Assembly: GCA_963773745.1 (NCBI GenBank)
Contig: CAVZCL010000005.1
Coordinates: 1,674,001-1,738,000, forward strand
Origin: UBA5069 sp963773745
GTDB taxonomy: Bacteria > Chloroflexota > Anaerolineae > Caldilineales > Caldilineaceae
Length of the DNA stretch: 64,000 nt
Reading direction: 5' to 3'
The notes below the pieces were generated by a model that did no database searches, was not told the origin of the DNA, and saw only the letters and a program-made list of their open reading frames with translations. Numbering within the stretch: the first letter of the stretch is position 1; each line of letters begins with the position of its first letter. The position numbers and the translations under genes are program-made. Positions 26,089 to 35,738 of this stretch are shown here, piece after piece.

Positions 26089-29000
26089 ATGAGCGACCTC
26101 TTCGGCTTTGTCCTCGAACGCGATGAAACGATTCTTGAACTGAACGCACGCGCGCAACTCTACCGCCATGCCCGCACCGGTGCACAGCTCCTTTCCGTCA
26201 CCAATGACGATGAGAACAAGGTCTTTGGCGTCACCTTCCGCACGCCGCCCACCGATTCGACAGGCTTGCCCCATATTCTGGAGCACAGCGTGCTTGGCGG
26301 CTCGCACAAGTACCCCCTCAAGGAGCCATTCCTCGAACTGGTGAAGGGCTCGCTCAAGACCTTTCTCAACGCGATGACCTATCCCGACAAAACCGTCTAT
26401 CCTGTGGCGAGCACCAACCTCAAGGATTTCTACAATCTTGCGGATGTCTACCTTGACGCCGTCTTCTTCCCCCTGCTCACGCCCGAGCATCTGGCGCAGG
26501 AGGGCTGGCACTACGAGGTGGAGGAGGATAAGCTGCAGGACGGTGAGCTGCAGGACGGTGAAACAAGCGAAGGTGTGAACGGGGATGCAAGTGAAGCAAA
26601 GAACGCGCCACGACTGCGCTACAAGGGCGTGGTCTTCAACGAGATGAAGGGCGCCTACTCGTCGCCCGAGAGCCTGCTGGGGCGCTTTGGCCAACAGGCG
26701 CTCTATCCGGACACTCCCTACCGCCACGACTCCGGCGGCGATCCCGCGGCCATCACCTCGCTCACCTATGCGCAGTTCAAACACTTTCACGAGACCTACT
26801 ACCACCCATCCAACGCGCTCATCTTCTTCTATGGCGACGATGAGCCCACCGAGCGCTTGCGTCTGCTGGCCGACTACCTGGATCGCTTTGACGCGCGCGC
26901 TGTTGAGAGCGCAATCCCGCTGCAGCAGCCCTTTAGCGAGCCGCAGCGCTTTGAATACACCTATGGCGTGGATGCGGAAGCCGACAGCAGCCACAAGAGC
27001 ATGTTTGACATCAACTGGCTCCTGCCCGAACGCAACGACATGAACCTCTCCATGGCGCTAAGCGTGCTCTCCTATGCGCTCATTGGCACGCAGGCCTCGC
27101 CATTGCGCAAGGCGTTGACCGATTCGGCCCTGGGCGAGGATGTCTTCGGCGGGCTGAGCGGCGGGCTGCGCCAGATGAGCTTCTCCGTGGGCATGAAGAA
27201 CTTTGCCGCTGCCGATGAGGAGGCTATCACCACGCTGATCATGGAGACGATGGAACGCGTGGCCAATGAGGGCTTCGACCCGGAGATGGTGGAAGCTGCG
27301 CTCAACTCAATCGAGTTCAGCCTGCGCGAGAACAACACGGGCGGCGCGCCGCGTGGCCTCAGCCTTTACCTGCGTGCGCTCGGCACCTGGCTCTATGAGG
27401 GCGATCCGCTGGCCCCACTGCGCTACGAAGCGCCCCTGGCCTGGGTCAAGGAGCAGCTCGACGCGAACCCCACGCTCCTGCAGGATCTGCTGCGCAAATA
27501 CGTGCTGGACAATCGCCACCGCGTCACGGTCACCCTGCACCCGGACGCAGGCTACAACCAGCGGCTTGAGGCAGAAGAGAATGCGCGCCTCGCCGCTGTG
27601 CAGGCCACCTTTGATGCAGATGCACTCGACGCCGTGCGTGCCGACGCCGCGGCGCTGCACATCCTGCAAACACGCACCGACCCGCCCGAGCTCATCGATG
27701 CGCTGCCCTCTCTCACGCTCGACGATCTCGAGCCCGAAAATCGCCCCATCCCCACAACAATTGAGCCCCTGCACGAGGGGCAGGCGCTGGTGCATGATCT
27801 CTTCACCAACGGCATCCTCTACCTCAGCTTCGGCTGGGATATGCAGCGGCTGCCGCAGGAACTGCTGCCTTATGTGGACCTCTTCGGCCAGTCGCTCACG
27901 CAGATGGGTACGGCGCGCGAGGACTACGTCAAGCTCAGCCAGCGGATCGGGCGCAAGACCGGTGGCATTGGCGCATCCTCCTTTGTTGCGGCGCGCAATC
28001 CCGCGGGCGGGGGGCCGGAGACCACCGCCTGGTTTACACTGGGCGGCAAGTCCACGCTGGCCCAGGCCCCCGAGATGCTCGCCATCATGCAGGAGATCCT
28101 CGCCACTGTACGCCTTGACAACCGCGAGCGGCTGCGCCAGATTGTGCTGCGCAACAAAGCGCGCATGGAGGGCGGCCTCGTGCCCAGCGGCCACAGCTAT
28201 GTAGATGGCCGCCTGCGCGCCGGCTTCAACACCGCCAGTTGGGCACAGGAGCAGATGGATGGCTTTGACAACCTCTTCTTCCACCGCAAGCTGGTCGATC
28301 TGATCGACAACGACTACGCCACGGTCGAGGCCAATCTCGAGGCGGTGCGCGCCGCGCTGATTGCCGCGCCCGGCATGCTGGCAAATGCCACGGTCGACGC
28401 CGAAGGTTGGGCGCAGGTGCGTCCTGCACTTGAGGAGTTTGCGCGTGCGCTGCCAAGCACGGTAGCCACTGCGCAAACGTGGCAGCCGGGTGTCTATCCC
28501 GTCAATGAAGGGCTCACGCTGCCGGCGCAGGTCAATTATGTGGGCAAGGGCGCAAATCTCTACGACGTGGGCTATCGCTACCACGGCTCGCTCAACGTCA
28601 TCAACAACCTCATTCGCACAGGCTGGCTGTGGGAGAAGGTACGCGTCCAGGGCGGTGCCTACGGCGCGTTTGTGGGCTTCAGCCGCCACTCGGGCGTCTA
28701 CTCATTCACAAGCTACCGTGACCCAAACCTGCTGGGCACGCTGGAGGTCTATGACCAGACGGCGGCCTTCCTGCGCAGGGTGGAAATCTCGCCCAAGGAG
28801 TTGACGCGCGCGATCATCGGCGCCATCTCCTCCTATGATCCCTACATGTTGCCCGATGCCAAGGGGCGCGCCGCCTTCCACCGTCACCTGCTGGGCGACA
28901 GCGAAGCCGACATGCAGCGCATCCGCGAGGAGATTCTGGGCACAACCGTCGCCGACATACGCGCCTTTGGCGAGGTGCTGAGCGCTGCAGCCGAGGCGGG

Positions 29001-29106
29001 GCACAGCCGTGTGGTCGTGCTCGGCTCGACCGAGGCAATTGCCGCCGCTAACAGCGCGCCCACTGCCCCCAGCAAGGGCTGGCTGGCCGTGCAGCGCGTG
29101 CTGTAG
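26089..29106 (+). CDS. M16C-family zinc metalloprotease (presequence protease-like)
   Basis: Large 1005-residue peptidase related to PreP/falcilysin, which clears small unfolded peptides. The inverted zinc motif is HILEH (His62, Glu65, His66), with the third ligand Glu185 in GVVFNEMKGAYSSPES. Other marks are TGLPHILEHSVLGGSHKYP, NAMTYPDKTVYPVASTN and the C-terminal half's VQGGAYGAFVGFSRHSGVYS. Four domains in two halves fit the length. No signal peptide, so cytoplasmic. A hydrophilic insert (about residues 148-172, LQDGELQDGETSEGVNGDAS) precedes Glu185; its DNA contains a 15-base duplication. The gene is free of frameshifts over 3 kb, unlike many neighbours. Confidence 0.95.
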   Translation: MSDLFGFVLERDETILELNARAQLYRHARTGAQLLSVTNDDENKVFGVTFRTPPTDSTGLPHILEHSVLGGSHKYPLKEPFLELVKGSLKTFLNAMTYPDKTVYPVASTNLKDFYNLADVYLDAVFFPLLTPEHLAQEGWHYEVEEDKLQDGELQDGETSEGVNGDASEAKNAPRLRYKGVVFNEMKGAYSSPESLLGRFGQQALYPDTPYRHDSGGDPAAITSLTYAQFKHFHETYYHPSNALIFFYGDDEPTERLRLLADYLDRFDARAVESAIPLQQPFSEPQRFEYTYGVDAEADSSHKSMFDINWLLPERNDMNLSMALSVLSYALIGTQASPLRKALTDSALGEDVFGGLSGGLRQMSFSVGMKNFAAADEEAITTLIMETMERVANEGFDPEMVEAALNSIEFSLRENNTGGAPRGLSLYLRALGTWLYEGDPLAPLRYEAPLAWVKEQLDANPTLLQDLLRKYVLDNRHRVTVTLHPDAGYNQRLEAEENARLAAVQATFDADALDAVRADAAALHILQTRTDPPELIDALPSLTLDDLEPENRPIPTTIEPLHEGQALVHDLFTNGILYLSFGWDMQRLPQELLPYVDLFGQSLTQMGTAREDYVKLSQRIGRKTGGIGASSFVAARNPAGGGPETTAWFTLGGKSTLAQAPEMLAIMQEILATVRLDNRERLRQIVLRNKARMEGGLVPSGHSYVDGRLRAGFNTASWAQEQMDGFDNLFFHRKLVDLIDNDYATVEANLEAVRAALIAAPGMLANATVDAEGWAQVRPALEEFARALPSTVATAQTWQPGVYPVNEGLTLPAQVNYVGKGANLYDVGYRYHGSLNVINNLIRTGWLWEKVRVQGGAYGAFVGFSRHSGVYSFTSYRDPNLLGTLEVYDQTAAFLRRVEISPKELTRAIIGAISSYDPYMLPDAKGRAAFHRHLLGDSEADMQRIREEILGTTVADIRAFGEVLSAAAEAGHSRVVVLGSTEAIAAANSAPTAPSKGWLAVQRVL

Positions 29107-29244
29107 GTCACGTCTCCTGGCGTGACGCCGTTGCAGGTCACGTCTCCTGGCGTGACAACGTTGCGGGTCACGTCAGGAGACGTGATGGAGCGGGCGCTGC
29201 ATTGCGGTGTCCGCAACCGGAGGGCTGGAAGCCCCCCGCTACGG
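29107..29244. repeat. Cluster of short palindromic repeats
   Basis: Three copies of a GTCACGTCTCCTGGCGTGAC-type palindrome start at 29107, 29137 and 29167 (30-base period; the third is inverted). They are followed by GGAGGGCTGGAAGCCCCCCG at about 29218. Both types recur at 44767-44822, 49112-49290 and 59483-59650. Not a CRISPR array: the units are palindromes without unique spacers of constant length. Confidence 0.8.
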
Positions 29245-29294
29245 AGAGTCGCGCGTGGGCCCGTGCCAACCGTGCATGCACTCAAGGAGAAGCA

Positions 29295-30968
29295 TTGAAT
29301 CTGCTAACCGTGGCCAAAGTCTCCAAGTCCTTTGGCGATCAAACGGTGCTCAACGACGTATCGCTGCAAGTGGGCGAGGGCGACAAGATCGGCCTTGTTG
29401 GCCCCAACGGCGCAGGCAAGACGACGCTGCTCGAAATCATCGCCGGGCGCCTCGCCGCCGACGCGGGCAGCGTCGCGCTCGCGCCCGCCTGCACAATTGG
29501 CTACCTCACCCAGTCACTTCTCTTTGACGAAGCGACAAGCATTGCCGACTACCTGGGCGCAGCCAGCGGTGATCTGGAGAGCATCGCACTTGAACTGCGC
29601 GAGCTGGAAGCCTCAATGGCCCACACAAGTGGCCGCAAGTTGGCATCCCTGCTCGAGCGCTATGACATTCTCACCGATGCGTTTGATGCGCGCGGTGGCT
29701 ACAACGCCGCCCAAAACACGGACGAGGTGCTCACCGGGCTGGGGCTGGGCGCGCTGGAGCGTACCCGCTCCATCGCCTCGCTCTCGGGCGGCGAAAAGGC
29801 GCGCCTCGGCCTCGCCGCCACCTTGCTCCAGAGGCCCGATCTCTTCATCCTCGACGAGCCCACGAATCACCTTGATTTTGAAGCGCTCAAGTGGCTGGAG
29901 GAGGGCCTTGCGCGCTGGGCCGGTGGCGTGCTCGTGGTCTCCCATGACCGCCGCTTTCTCGACAACACCGTGCGCGCCATCGTGGAGATCGACGGCGTAT
30001 CGCACACCGCCACCCGCTACGCCGGCAACTACAGCGCATTTGCCCTGGAGAAAACCGCCCAACAGGAGCGCATGGCCGCAGCCTGGGAGGCGCAGCAGGA
30101 GGAAATCAAGCAACTGCGCGATATCGTCCGCGCCAAGGGGCGGCAGGTGGCCCACAACCGCGGCCCCAAGGACAATGACAAGTTCATTCCCGTGTTCAAG
30201 GGGGCGCGTGTGGACGCCACGGTGGCGCGCAATGTGCGTGCCGCCGAAGAGAAGCTCCAGCGCATTGAGGCGGATCCGCTCCCCCGCCCGCCGCGCCCCC
30301 TTGTTGTCAACACGGACTTCGACCCCTCCCAGTTCGGCAGCAAGCTCCCCCTTGGCGCGTCGGACCTTACACTGAAGTACGGCGAGCGCGTCATCCTCGA
30401 TCGCGTCTCGTGCAATGTGGGCCCGCGCACGCGCGCCGTCATTGTGGGGGCCAACGGCGCAGGCAAGAGCACGCTGCTCAAGCTGCTGGCCGGTGTGCTG
30501 GCGGCCGATGACGGCCGCGTCTCACGCGCGCCGGGCGTTATCCTCGGCTATCTCGAGCAGGAACAGGAGCTGCTTGAGACGGGTAGGACTGTCTACGAGC
30601 ACTTCGCACGCGACCTTGTGGGCGATTGGGAGACGCTCAAGACCGAGCTGATGACGACGAATCTCTTCACATGGCCGGAGCTTTCGCGGCCCGTGGAGGC
30701 GTTGAGCGTGGGCCAGAAGCGCAAGGTGCAGATTGCGCGCCTGCTGGCGCAGCGCGCCAACGTGCTGCTGCTGGACGAACCCACGAATCACATCAGCCTT
30801 GACGTCCTCGAAGAGTTCGAGCAAGCGCTCACTGCTTTCGCCGGCCCCATCGTGGCCGTCTCGCATGACAGGCGCTTCATCGAGCGCTTTGGCGAAGAGA
30901 TTTGGGAAATCAAGGCAGGCCACCTGCGCCGCTTCCTCGGCTGGGACGAATACATTGCCAATGCGTAG
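29295..30968 (+). CDS. ABC-F family ATPase
   Basis: Soluble protein with two ABC ATPase domains and no membrane segments, 557 residues; ABC-F proteins act on ribosomes, as translation factors or antibiotic protection proteins. Domain 1: Walker A GPNGAGKTT, signature LSGGEKARLGLA, Walker B LFILDEPTNHLDF. The interdomain linker (about residues 240-310, ALEKTAQQERMAAAWEAQQE) is rich in Ala/Glu and charged. Domain 2: GANGAGKST, a changed signature LSVGQKRKVQIARL, and LLLDEPTNHISLD. The start is TTG 29295 with AAGGAGA 5-11 bases upstream. The overall build is closer to the resistance-type group (Lsa/Vga/Msr) than to EttA, but the role cannot be fixed from sequence alone. Confidence 0.9.
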   Translation: MNLLTVAKVSKSFGDQTVLNDVSLQVGEGDKIGLVGPNGAGKTTLLEIIAGRLAADAGSVALAPACTIGYLTQSLLFDEATSIADYLGAASGDLESIALELRELEASMAHTSGRKLASLLERYDILTDAFDARGGYNAAQNTDEVLTGLGLGALERTRSIASLSGGEKARLGLAATLLQRPDLFILDEPTNHLDFEALKWLEEGLARWAGGVLVVSHDRRFLDNTVRAIVEIDGVSHTATRYAGNYSAFALEKTAQQERMAAAWEAQQEEIKQLRDIVRAKGRQVAHNRGPKDNDKFIPVFKGARVDATVARNVRAAEEKLQRIEADPLPRPPRPLVVNTDFDPSQFGSKLPLGASDLTLKYGERVILDRVSCNVGPRTRAVIVGANGAGKSTLLKLLAGVLAADDGRVSRAPGVILGYLEQEQELLETGRTVYEHFARDLVGDWETLKTELMTTNLFTWPELSRPVEALSVGQKRKVQIARLLAQRANVLLLDEPTNHISLDVLEEFEQALTAFAGPIVAVSHDRRFIERFGEEIWEIKAGHLRRFLGWDEYIANA

Positions 30969-31096
30969 CGGCGGTGTGAGCCGCCGAAAGTACAGAACGC
31001 GCCGCGCCCCCGACAACGGCGGCTTACACCCCACACCCCACACCCAAAATGTAGTACAATAGCCCCCAACACCCCCCTTCCTTCAAGGAGACTTCC

Positions 31097-32260
31097 ATGC
31101 CGCCACTGCGCGTGCTTGCCCTGCACGGCGCACCCTATGCGCTGGGCCACCAACATGGCGCTGCCTATTCCGCCGAAATCGCTGCGCTCACCGAAGAGCG
31201 GCTGCGGCTGAGCACCGATCCCTTCTGGACCGGCGGCCGCGCCGCCAGCCTCGACGACGTGCTGGCCCTCGGCGCGGCCTGCCTGCGCGCCCACGACAAC
31301 TGGTCGCCCGACCTGGTTGAGGAGATGCACGGCATGGCCGACGCCACCGGCATTGGCCTCAACGAGCTTGTCATCATGAATGGCTTCACCGACTTTGTGG
31401 ATGTTGTGGCAAGCGCCCCCATCGCCCCAGCCACCGGCGCGCCGCTCGAAAAGCTTGTCGATGACGAAGGGGGCTGCACCGCCTTTGTGGTGGATGGCGC
31501 GCGGACGCGCAACGGGCGCGGCCTCATCGGCCAAACGTGGGACATGCACAGCAGCGCCACGCCCTACGTCATCATGCTCGACATCCAGCCTGATGCAGGC
31601 CCCGCGCTGCTCACCTTCACCATCACCGGCTGCGTCGGCATGATCGGCATGAACGAGGCCGGCATTGCCGTAGGCATCAACAACCTGCTGGGGGCCGATG
31701 GCCGTCCGGGCGTCCACTGGCCCTATGTGGTGCGGCGCATGCTTGCACAAACCACCGTCGAGGCGGCGATTGACACGCTCGTGCAGGCGCCCCTCTCCGG
31801 CGCGCACAACTACGTCGTCATGGGCGCGGGCGCCGATGGTGAGCAGCAGGGCTACAACATCGAGGCCACTGCAACGCAGCGCACCGTGACGCGCGTGCTG
31901 CCCGAGCACGGCTTCTTCACGCACACCAACCATTGCCTCGCGCCGGACCTTCAGCCCTTCGAGCGCGAACGCAAGGCGCTTTCTCTGGAAAGCACCTGCT
32001 CGCGCCTCGACCAGGCCACGGCCTTTCTCGACGCACAACGCGGCGCAGTCGATGTGCCGTCGCTCATGGCAATGACCCGCCATCACGAGGAGGGCGCCAT
32101 GTCCATTTGCGCGCACGCCCGGCCAACCTACGATGTGGAAAGCTCGGGCGCGTGCATCATGGACCCGGCTACGCGTGAACTGTGGGCGCTCTGGGGGCTG
32201 CCCTGTCAGAACGAATACGAGCACTTTGTCGTGGGCGCTGCCCGGCGCATGGAGGCATAG
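31097..32260 (+). CDS. C45-family autoproteolytic acyltransferase/hydrolase
   Basis: Ntn-hydrolase-fold protein of the family of penicillin acyl-coenzyme A acyltransferase, 387 residues. The family is made as a precursor that cleaves itself just before a catalytic Cys; here that would be Cys127 in DDEGGCTAFVVDGARTRNGR, followed by GLIGQTWDMHSS (usual GQNWDW). ITGCVGMIGMNEAGIAVGIN and HTNHC support the assignment. A propeptide of 126 residues with LGHQHGAAYSAEI matches known members. No signal peptide, so probably cytoplasmic. Substrates may be amides of amino acids or lipopeptides; not determinable here. It ends directly at the ATG of the haemoglobin gene, so the two are co-transcribed. Confidence 0.88.
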   Translation: MPPLRVLALHGAPYALGHQHGAAYSAEIAALTEERLRLSTDPFWTGGRAASLDDVLALGAACLRAHDNWSPDLVEEMHGMADATGIGLNELVIMNGFTDFVDVVASAPIAPATGAPLEKLVDDEGGCTAFVVDGARTRNGRGLIGQTWDMHSSATPYVIMLDIQPDAGPALLTFTITGCVGMIGMNEAGIAVGINNLLGADGRPGVHWPYVVRRMLAQTTVEAAIDTLVQAPLSGAHNYVVMGAGADGEQQGYNIEATATQRTVTRVLPEHGFFTHTNHCLAPDLQPFERERKALSLESTCSRLDQATAFLDAQRGAVDVPSLMAMTRHHEEGAMSICAHARPTYDVESSGACIMDPATRELWALWGLPCQNEYEHFVVGAARRMEA

Positions 32261-32747
32261 ATGGAGAATATTCGCTTGCGAAACGGCATCGAGCCGTACG
32301 TGCCGCCGGAGGGTCCCCCGCGTGTGCAAACGCCCGACGCCGCCATCTACGCTGCCATGGGCGAAGAGGGCATCATCGCCATGATGGAGGCCTTCTACGC
32401 CGAACTGGCGCAATCGCCCACGCTGCGCCGCATGTTTCCGCAGACGCCCGACGCGCTGCGGCGCGCGGCGCACCGCTCCGCCGCCTTCTTCATTGGCATC
32501 TGCGGCGGGCCGCCCCTCTACCACCAGCTCTACGGCAACCCCGCCATGCGCGCCCGCCACATGCCCTTTCCCATTGACGAACCGGCCCGCGTAGAATGGC
32601 TGCGCTGCTTTAACGTCGTGCTGGATGACGCGCCGGCGCGCTTTGCCTTCCCCGCCGAGCATCTGCCCGGCTTCCGCGCATTTCTCGCACGGTTTTTCAG
32701 GGTGGATGGTGAACACCGCCCTCAGCGGATGGGACGAGCCAGCGTGA
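32261..32747 (+). CDS. Truncated haemoglobin, group II (TrHbO-like; 3' frameshift)
   Basis: Haem protein of about 161 residues that binds oxygen or nitric oxide. Seen in order: AIYAAMGEEGIIAMMEAFYA (helix A/B), LRRMFP, FFIGICGGPPLYHQLYGNPA, MRARHMPFPIDEPARVEWLR (proximal His in RARHMPF) and a final FFRWMVNTAL. The last part needs one G removed near 32701, after which the frame ends SGWDEPA and TGA at 32745-32747. Without that change it runs into the next gene. The N-terminal 25 residues (before AIYAA) are an extension. The ATG follows the TAG of the acyltransferase gene with no gap. Confidence 0.85.
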
Positions 32748-33682
32748 GCGGCCCCGCTACCACGCGCGCGTGGGCCGGGCCTGATGATCTCGTGCGTCTC
32801 CACGCGTTGCTGCGCGGGCGCTTTCGGCTGCTTGGGCCGCCTCGCCTACCCTCACGGTCAGCGACTTTGACTACTGGCTTGCCGACCACTGCAACCCTGC
32901 CGTGCCGCAGCGAGATTCAGCTTTGGTTTGAGGGCGCCGAAGTTATCGGTTACGTCTGGCCCGCCGATGACGAGATGGACTATGATCGTGCACCCCAACG
33001 CGCGGTGCCGCGCTGCCCGAAATCTTTGCCTGGGCCAAGGCGCGCCTGCTCGCCAACGGCCCCGGCAAGCGGCGCCATCAAGGCGTGGTGCTTTGGCGAG
33101 GATGCGCAGTTGGCGGCGCTGCTGAGCCGCTTGCGGGCTACACGCGCAGCGATGAATTCCTGCGCTGCCATGCGCTGTGGAAATGGACGCGCCGCTGCCT
33201 GCCGCGCCTCGCTGCCGCCGGCTACGCGGTGCGCGCGCTGCGCGGGCCCGAGGAGGCGGCGCGCACGCGCTGCCGCCCACATGGCCGCATTCCCCGACTG
33301 GCCTATGGACGCCGCCAGCCACATGCGTGCCATGCAGAACGCAACCTATCGTCGTGAGCTTGACATCGTCGCCACGCCGCCCGGATGCGCAGCCGATCGT
33401 CGGCCTGCGGCCATCGTCTGGTATGACCCTGATCCTGCGCATGGGGCTCTTCGAGCCGATTGGCTGCCACCCGCAACACCAGCGGCGCGGCCTCGCCACA
33501 GCGTGCATTGTGGAGGGGCTGCGCAGCTCAATGTCGCTGGGCGCCACGTCGGCCGCGGTGTGCGGCTGGCGCGACGATTCGGAAGGGAGCCGCCTCTAGG
33601 CAAGCTGGGCTTCCGCGAAGTCGAGCGCCGTTACATATGGGAACGTGGAGCTGCAGCCCCTGCGCAGCCCACGCATTCATAG
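32744..33682 (+). pseudogene. GNAT acetyltransferase, broken by several frameshifts
   Basis: Pieces of one acetyltransferase are spread over all three plus frames: DDLVRLHAL near 32783, DFDYWLADHCNPA near 32870, EVIGYVWPADDEMDYD near 32939, then GLFEPIGCHPQHQRRGLATA near 33450, which is the acetyl-CoA-binding motif, and KLGFREVERRYIWERG near 33600. At least five indels are needed. Two-domain GNATs of about 310 residues with this layout are common next to haemoglobin-like genes only by chance as far as known. GTG 32744 overlaps the haemoglobin stop, so it belongs to the same operon. True decay or very poor local sequence are both possible. Confidence 0.7.
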
Positions 33683-33698
33683 TCAATCATCCACGTAT

Positions 33699-33885
33699 CG
33701 CAACGGTTTTGACGCAAGGTCGCTAGGACGCAAGGAAACGCAATGAAGGGCGCAAGGAACAACGAGAACTCATCAGGTTTGGCAACGCCTGCCGAGAATC
33801 GGCGCTATGCTTCTGTCTTGGCTGTTCCTTGCGCCCTTCATTGCGTTTCCTTGCGTCCTAGCGACCTTGCGTCAAAACCGTTGCG
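33699..33885. repeat. Fold-back element with 62-bp perfect arms and flanking direct repeats
   Basis: Positions 33699-33760 and 33824-33885 are exact reverse complements over 62 bases. The 63-base centre carries no gene. The 12-mer CAATCATCCACG lies on both sides (33684-33695 and 33896-33907), which would fit duplication of a target site on insertion. The arms are built of GACGCAAGG / GGCGCAAGG-like units, related to the repeat at 50203. Confidence 0.9.
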
Positions 33886-33932
33886 CAATTCGAGACAATC
33901 ATCCACGCAAGACATTCACAAAGGAGTGAATC

Positions 33933-34709
33933 GTGAGCGAAATCTGGCAGGGGGCAAATAACAAGCAGGAGTTGCTCGAGAGCATCTGGAAGCAGTACGC
34001 GCGGCTGGTGGCACTTGTGGAGGACTTCTCTCCTGAAGAGCGGGAGAAGCCACTTTCCGGCAAGCTCTCGCTCAAGGACATTCTGGCGCACATTGCTGAT
34101 TGGCAGGCCTACAAGCTGCACCGGATTCGTGCTGCAAAGATGGGCGAGGTGCTTCCTCTGCGCGTCGGCGATGGCGACATTGACCGCGAGAATGCTGCTC
34201 TCTACGAAGCCCACAAGGACCGCGACTGGTCCGACGTCTGGCAGGACTTTGCGCGCAACCACGAAGAGATGTTAGCAGAAGTGCGCAGCCTGAGTGAGAG
34301 TGAGCTCTTTGACCCCGCGCTCGCTGAGGCAGTTGTCGGCATACCGGGTGACACCGCAGCCCATTCCATCGAAGGCGACAGCTCCAACCACTACTGGGAG
34401 CACGCCAACGAAATCGAAGCGCGCGCAGCGGGTGAGCGAGGCAATGGGCAATGGAAGCTGCGCAGCTGGGCAGCGCGGAGTGAAAAGTGGGCAGTCGAGT
34501 CCGACACCCGACATTGCGATGACCCCACCTGCCCATTTTCCGCTCTGCCGATTACGCACCGCCGTCGTTATTGTCAACATCCTTTCTTCCACGCGCACGT
34601 CTGTGTTAAAATAGGCCTTATGGCTGATCTCTACGTACCGCGCTCAACAGAAGAGTCCGACTGCACAGCACACCTGGCCCGTCTACGGCCACAGGTGGGC
34701 GGTGCGTAA
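33933..34709 (+). CDS. DinB-superfamily (DfsB/ClbS-type) protein
   Basis: Small four-helix-bundle protein. The N-terminal 165 residues fit the DfsB/ClbS group: NNKQELLESIWKQYARLVAL, LKDILAHIADWQAYKLHRIR (metal His in DILAHI), WSDVWQDFARNHEEMLAEV and GDSSNHYWEHANEIEAR. Relatives include the colibactin-resistance hydrolase ClbS, but most have no known role. After EIEARAAG the next ~90 residues (WAARSEKWAVESDTRH...) have no family match and look like translated non-coding DNA, so an indel near 34425 has probably removed the true stop. Start is GTG 33933, preceded by AAAGGAG. Confidence 0.75.
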   Translation: MSEIWQGANNKQELLESIWKQYARLVALVEDFSPEEREKPLSGKLSLKDILAHIADWQAYKLHRIRAAKMGEVLPLRVGDGDIDRENAALYEAHKDRDWSDVWQDFARNHEEMLAEVRSLSESELFDPALAEAVVGIPGDTAAHSIEGDSSNHYWEHANEIEARAAGERGNGQWKLRSWAARSEKWAVESDTRHCDDPTCPFSALPITHRRRYCQHPFFHAHVCVKIGLMADLYVPRSTEESDCTAHLARLRPQVGGA

Positions 34710-35680
34710 TCTCGCGCGCTCGCTCGAGGCGGCCAGCGGGCCACGCCAGGCCTATCTCTTCCTGGGGCCGCGCCAGGTTGGCAAGAGCACGCTCGTGCGC
34801 GCCTTTGCCACCGCGCTCTTCTGCACGGGCAATGACAAGCCCTGTGGCCACTGCCGCAGTTGCACCCTCATGGCCCACGGCAGCCACCCCGACTTTCACA
34901 CCATCGCCCCAAATGACGGGGGCGACCCGCCCAAGACCGACCGCATTGCCGGCAAGCTCTACCAGGAGCAGGCCGAACAGCTGGCCTCCGACGCCTGGCT
35001 GCGCCCCTTCGAGGGGGCGCACAAGCTCTATCACATCCAGGACGCCCAGCGCACCACTTCGGACCGCTTTCTCAACTTGTTGCTCAAGACCGTTGAGGAG
35101 CCGCCCGACAGCACCATTATCTGCATCACCGCCTCGATCGCGACAGCGTCTTGCCCACTATCGTCAGCCGCTGCCAGGTCTTTGATCTGCAGCCGCTCGA
35201 CCATGCCACGGTGGCCAACGCCCTCGTGGAGGGCTGGCATGTGGCCTACGAGCAGGCTGCCTTGCTGGCGCGCCTCTCGGCCGGACGGCTGGGCTGGGCC
35301 GTGGAGCAGGCGCAGCGCCCTGCCATGTGGCAGGAGCGGCAGACGCGCCTGGAGCAGTTGTGGGCGCTGCTGCGCGCCGACCGCAATGAGCGCCTTGCCC
35401 TCTCCGAGCAGATGGCCGGGCGCAATGCGCAACTCTATTCCTGCTTGAACTCTGGGCCGTCTGGTGGCGCGATGTCATGCTCGTGCAGGCCGGCGGCGCA
35501 GATGCCTGTTGCAACACCGATTTTCGTCCTGAACTGGAGCGCCAGGCCCAGGCGCTCACGCCCGAGCAGGTGCGCAACACCATCCGCACCATGCGCCGCG
35601 TGGAGCAGAGCCTGCGCACCAACGTCAACGTGCGCCTCGCGCTCGACGTGCTGCTGCTGCGGTTGCCCCACCTGGCCTGA
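34702..35680 (+). CDS. holB: DNA polymerase III, delta' subunit (frameshifted)
   Basis: Clamp-loader subunit. The N-terminal part reads RNLARSLEAASGPRQAYLFL and GPRQVGKSTLVRAFATALFC (a P-loop region), then the zinc-binding CGHCRSCTLMAHGSHPDFH, the sensor region KLYHIQDAQRTTSDRFLNLL and KTVEEPPDSTIICIT. After a break near 35140 it goes on DSVLPTIVSRCQVFDLQPLD and GRLGWAVEQAQ; after a second break near 35440 it ends TMRRVEQSLRTNVNVRLALD and LLLRLPHLA. Two indels give a protein of about 325 residues, normal for the family. The P-loop is more complete than in many delta' subunits. An upstream start (ATG 34621) would need another indel. holB next to ricT is a known order in Firmicutes. Confidence 0.88.
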
Positions 35681-35738
35681 TTGCGCCGGCCAGGCTCTCT
35701 GGGCCTGCTCACTTGATTAACTACTGAGGAATTTCCTT

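Noticed and set aside
27307..28689. Minus-strand open frame of 460 codons
   Set aside because: Antisense to the intact M16 protease; no domain recognised.
29107..29190. Possible CRISPR-like array (30-base period)
   Set aside because: Only three units, each a palindrome, one inverted, with spacers of about 10 bases that are themselves similar; no cas genes in the window.
30788..32803. Minus-strand open frame of 671 codons
   Set aside because: It runs antisense across three recognised genes (ABC-F, C45 enzyme, haemoglobin) and has His/Gly/Arg-rich random composition.
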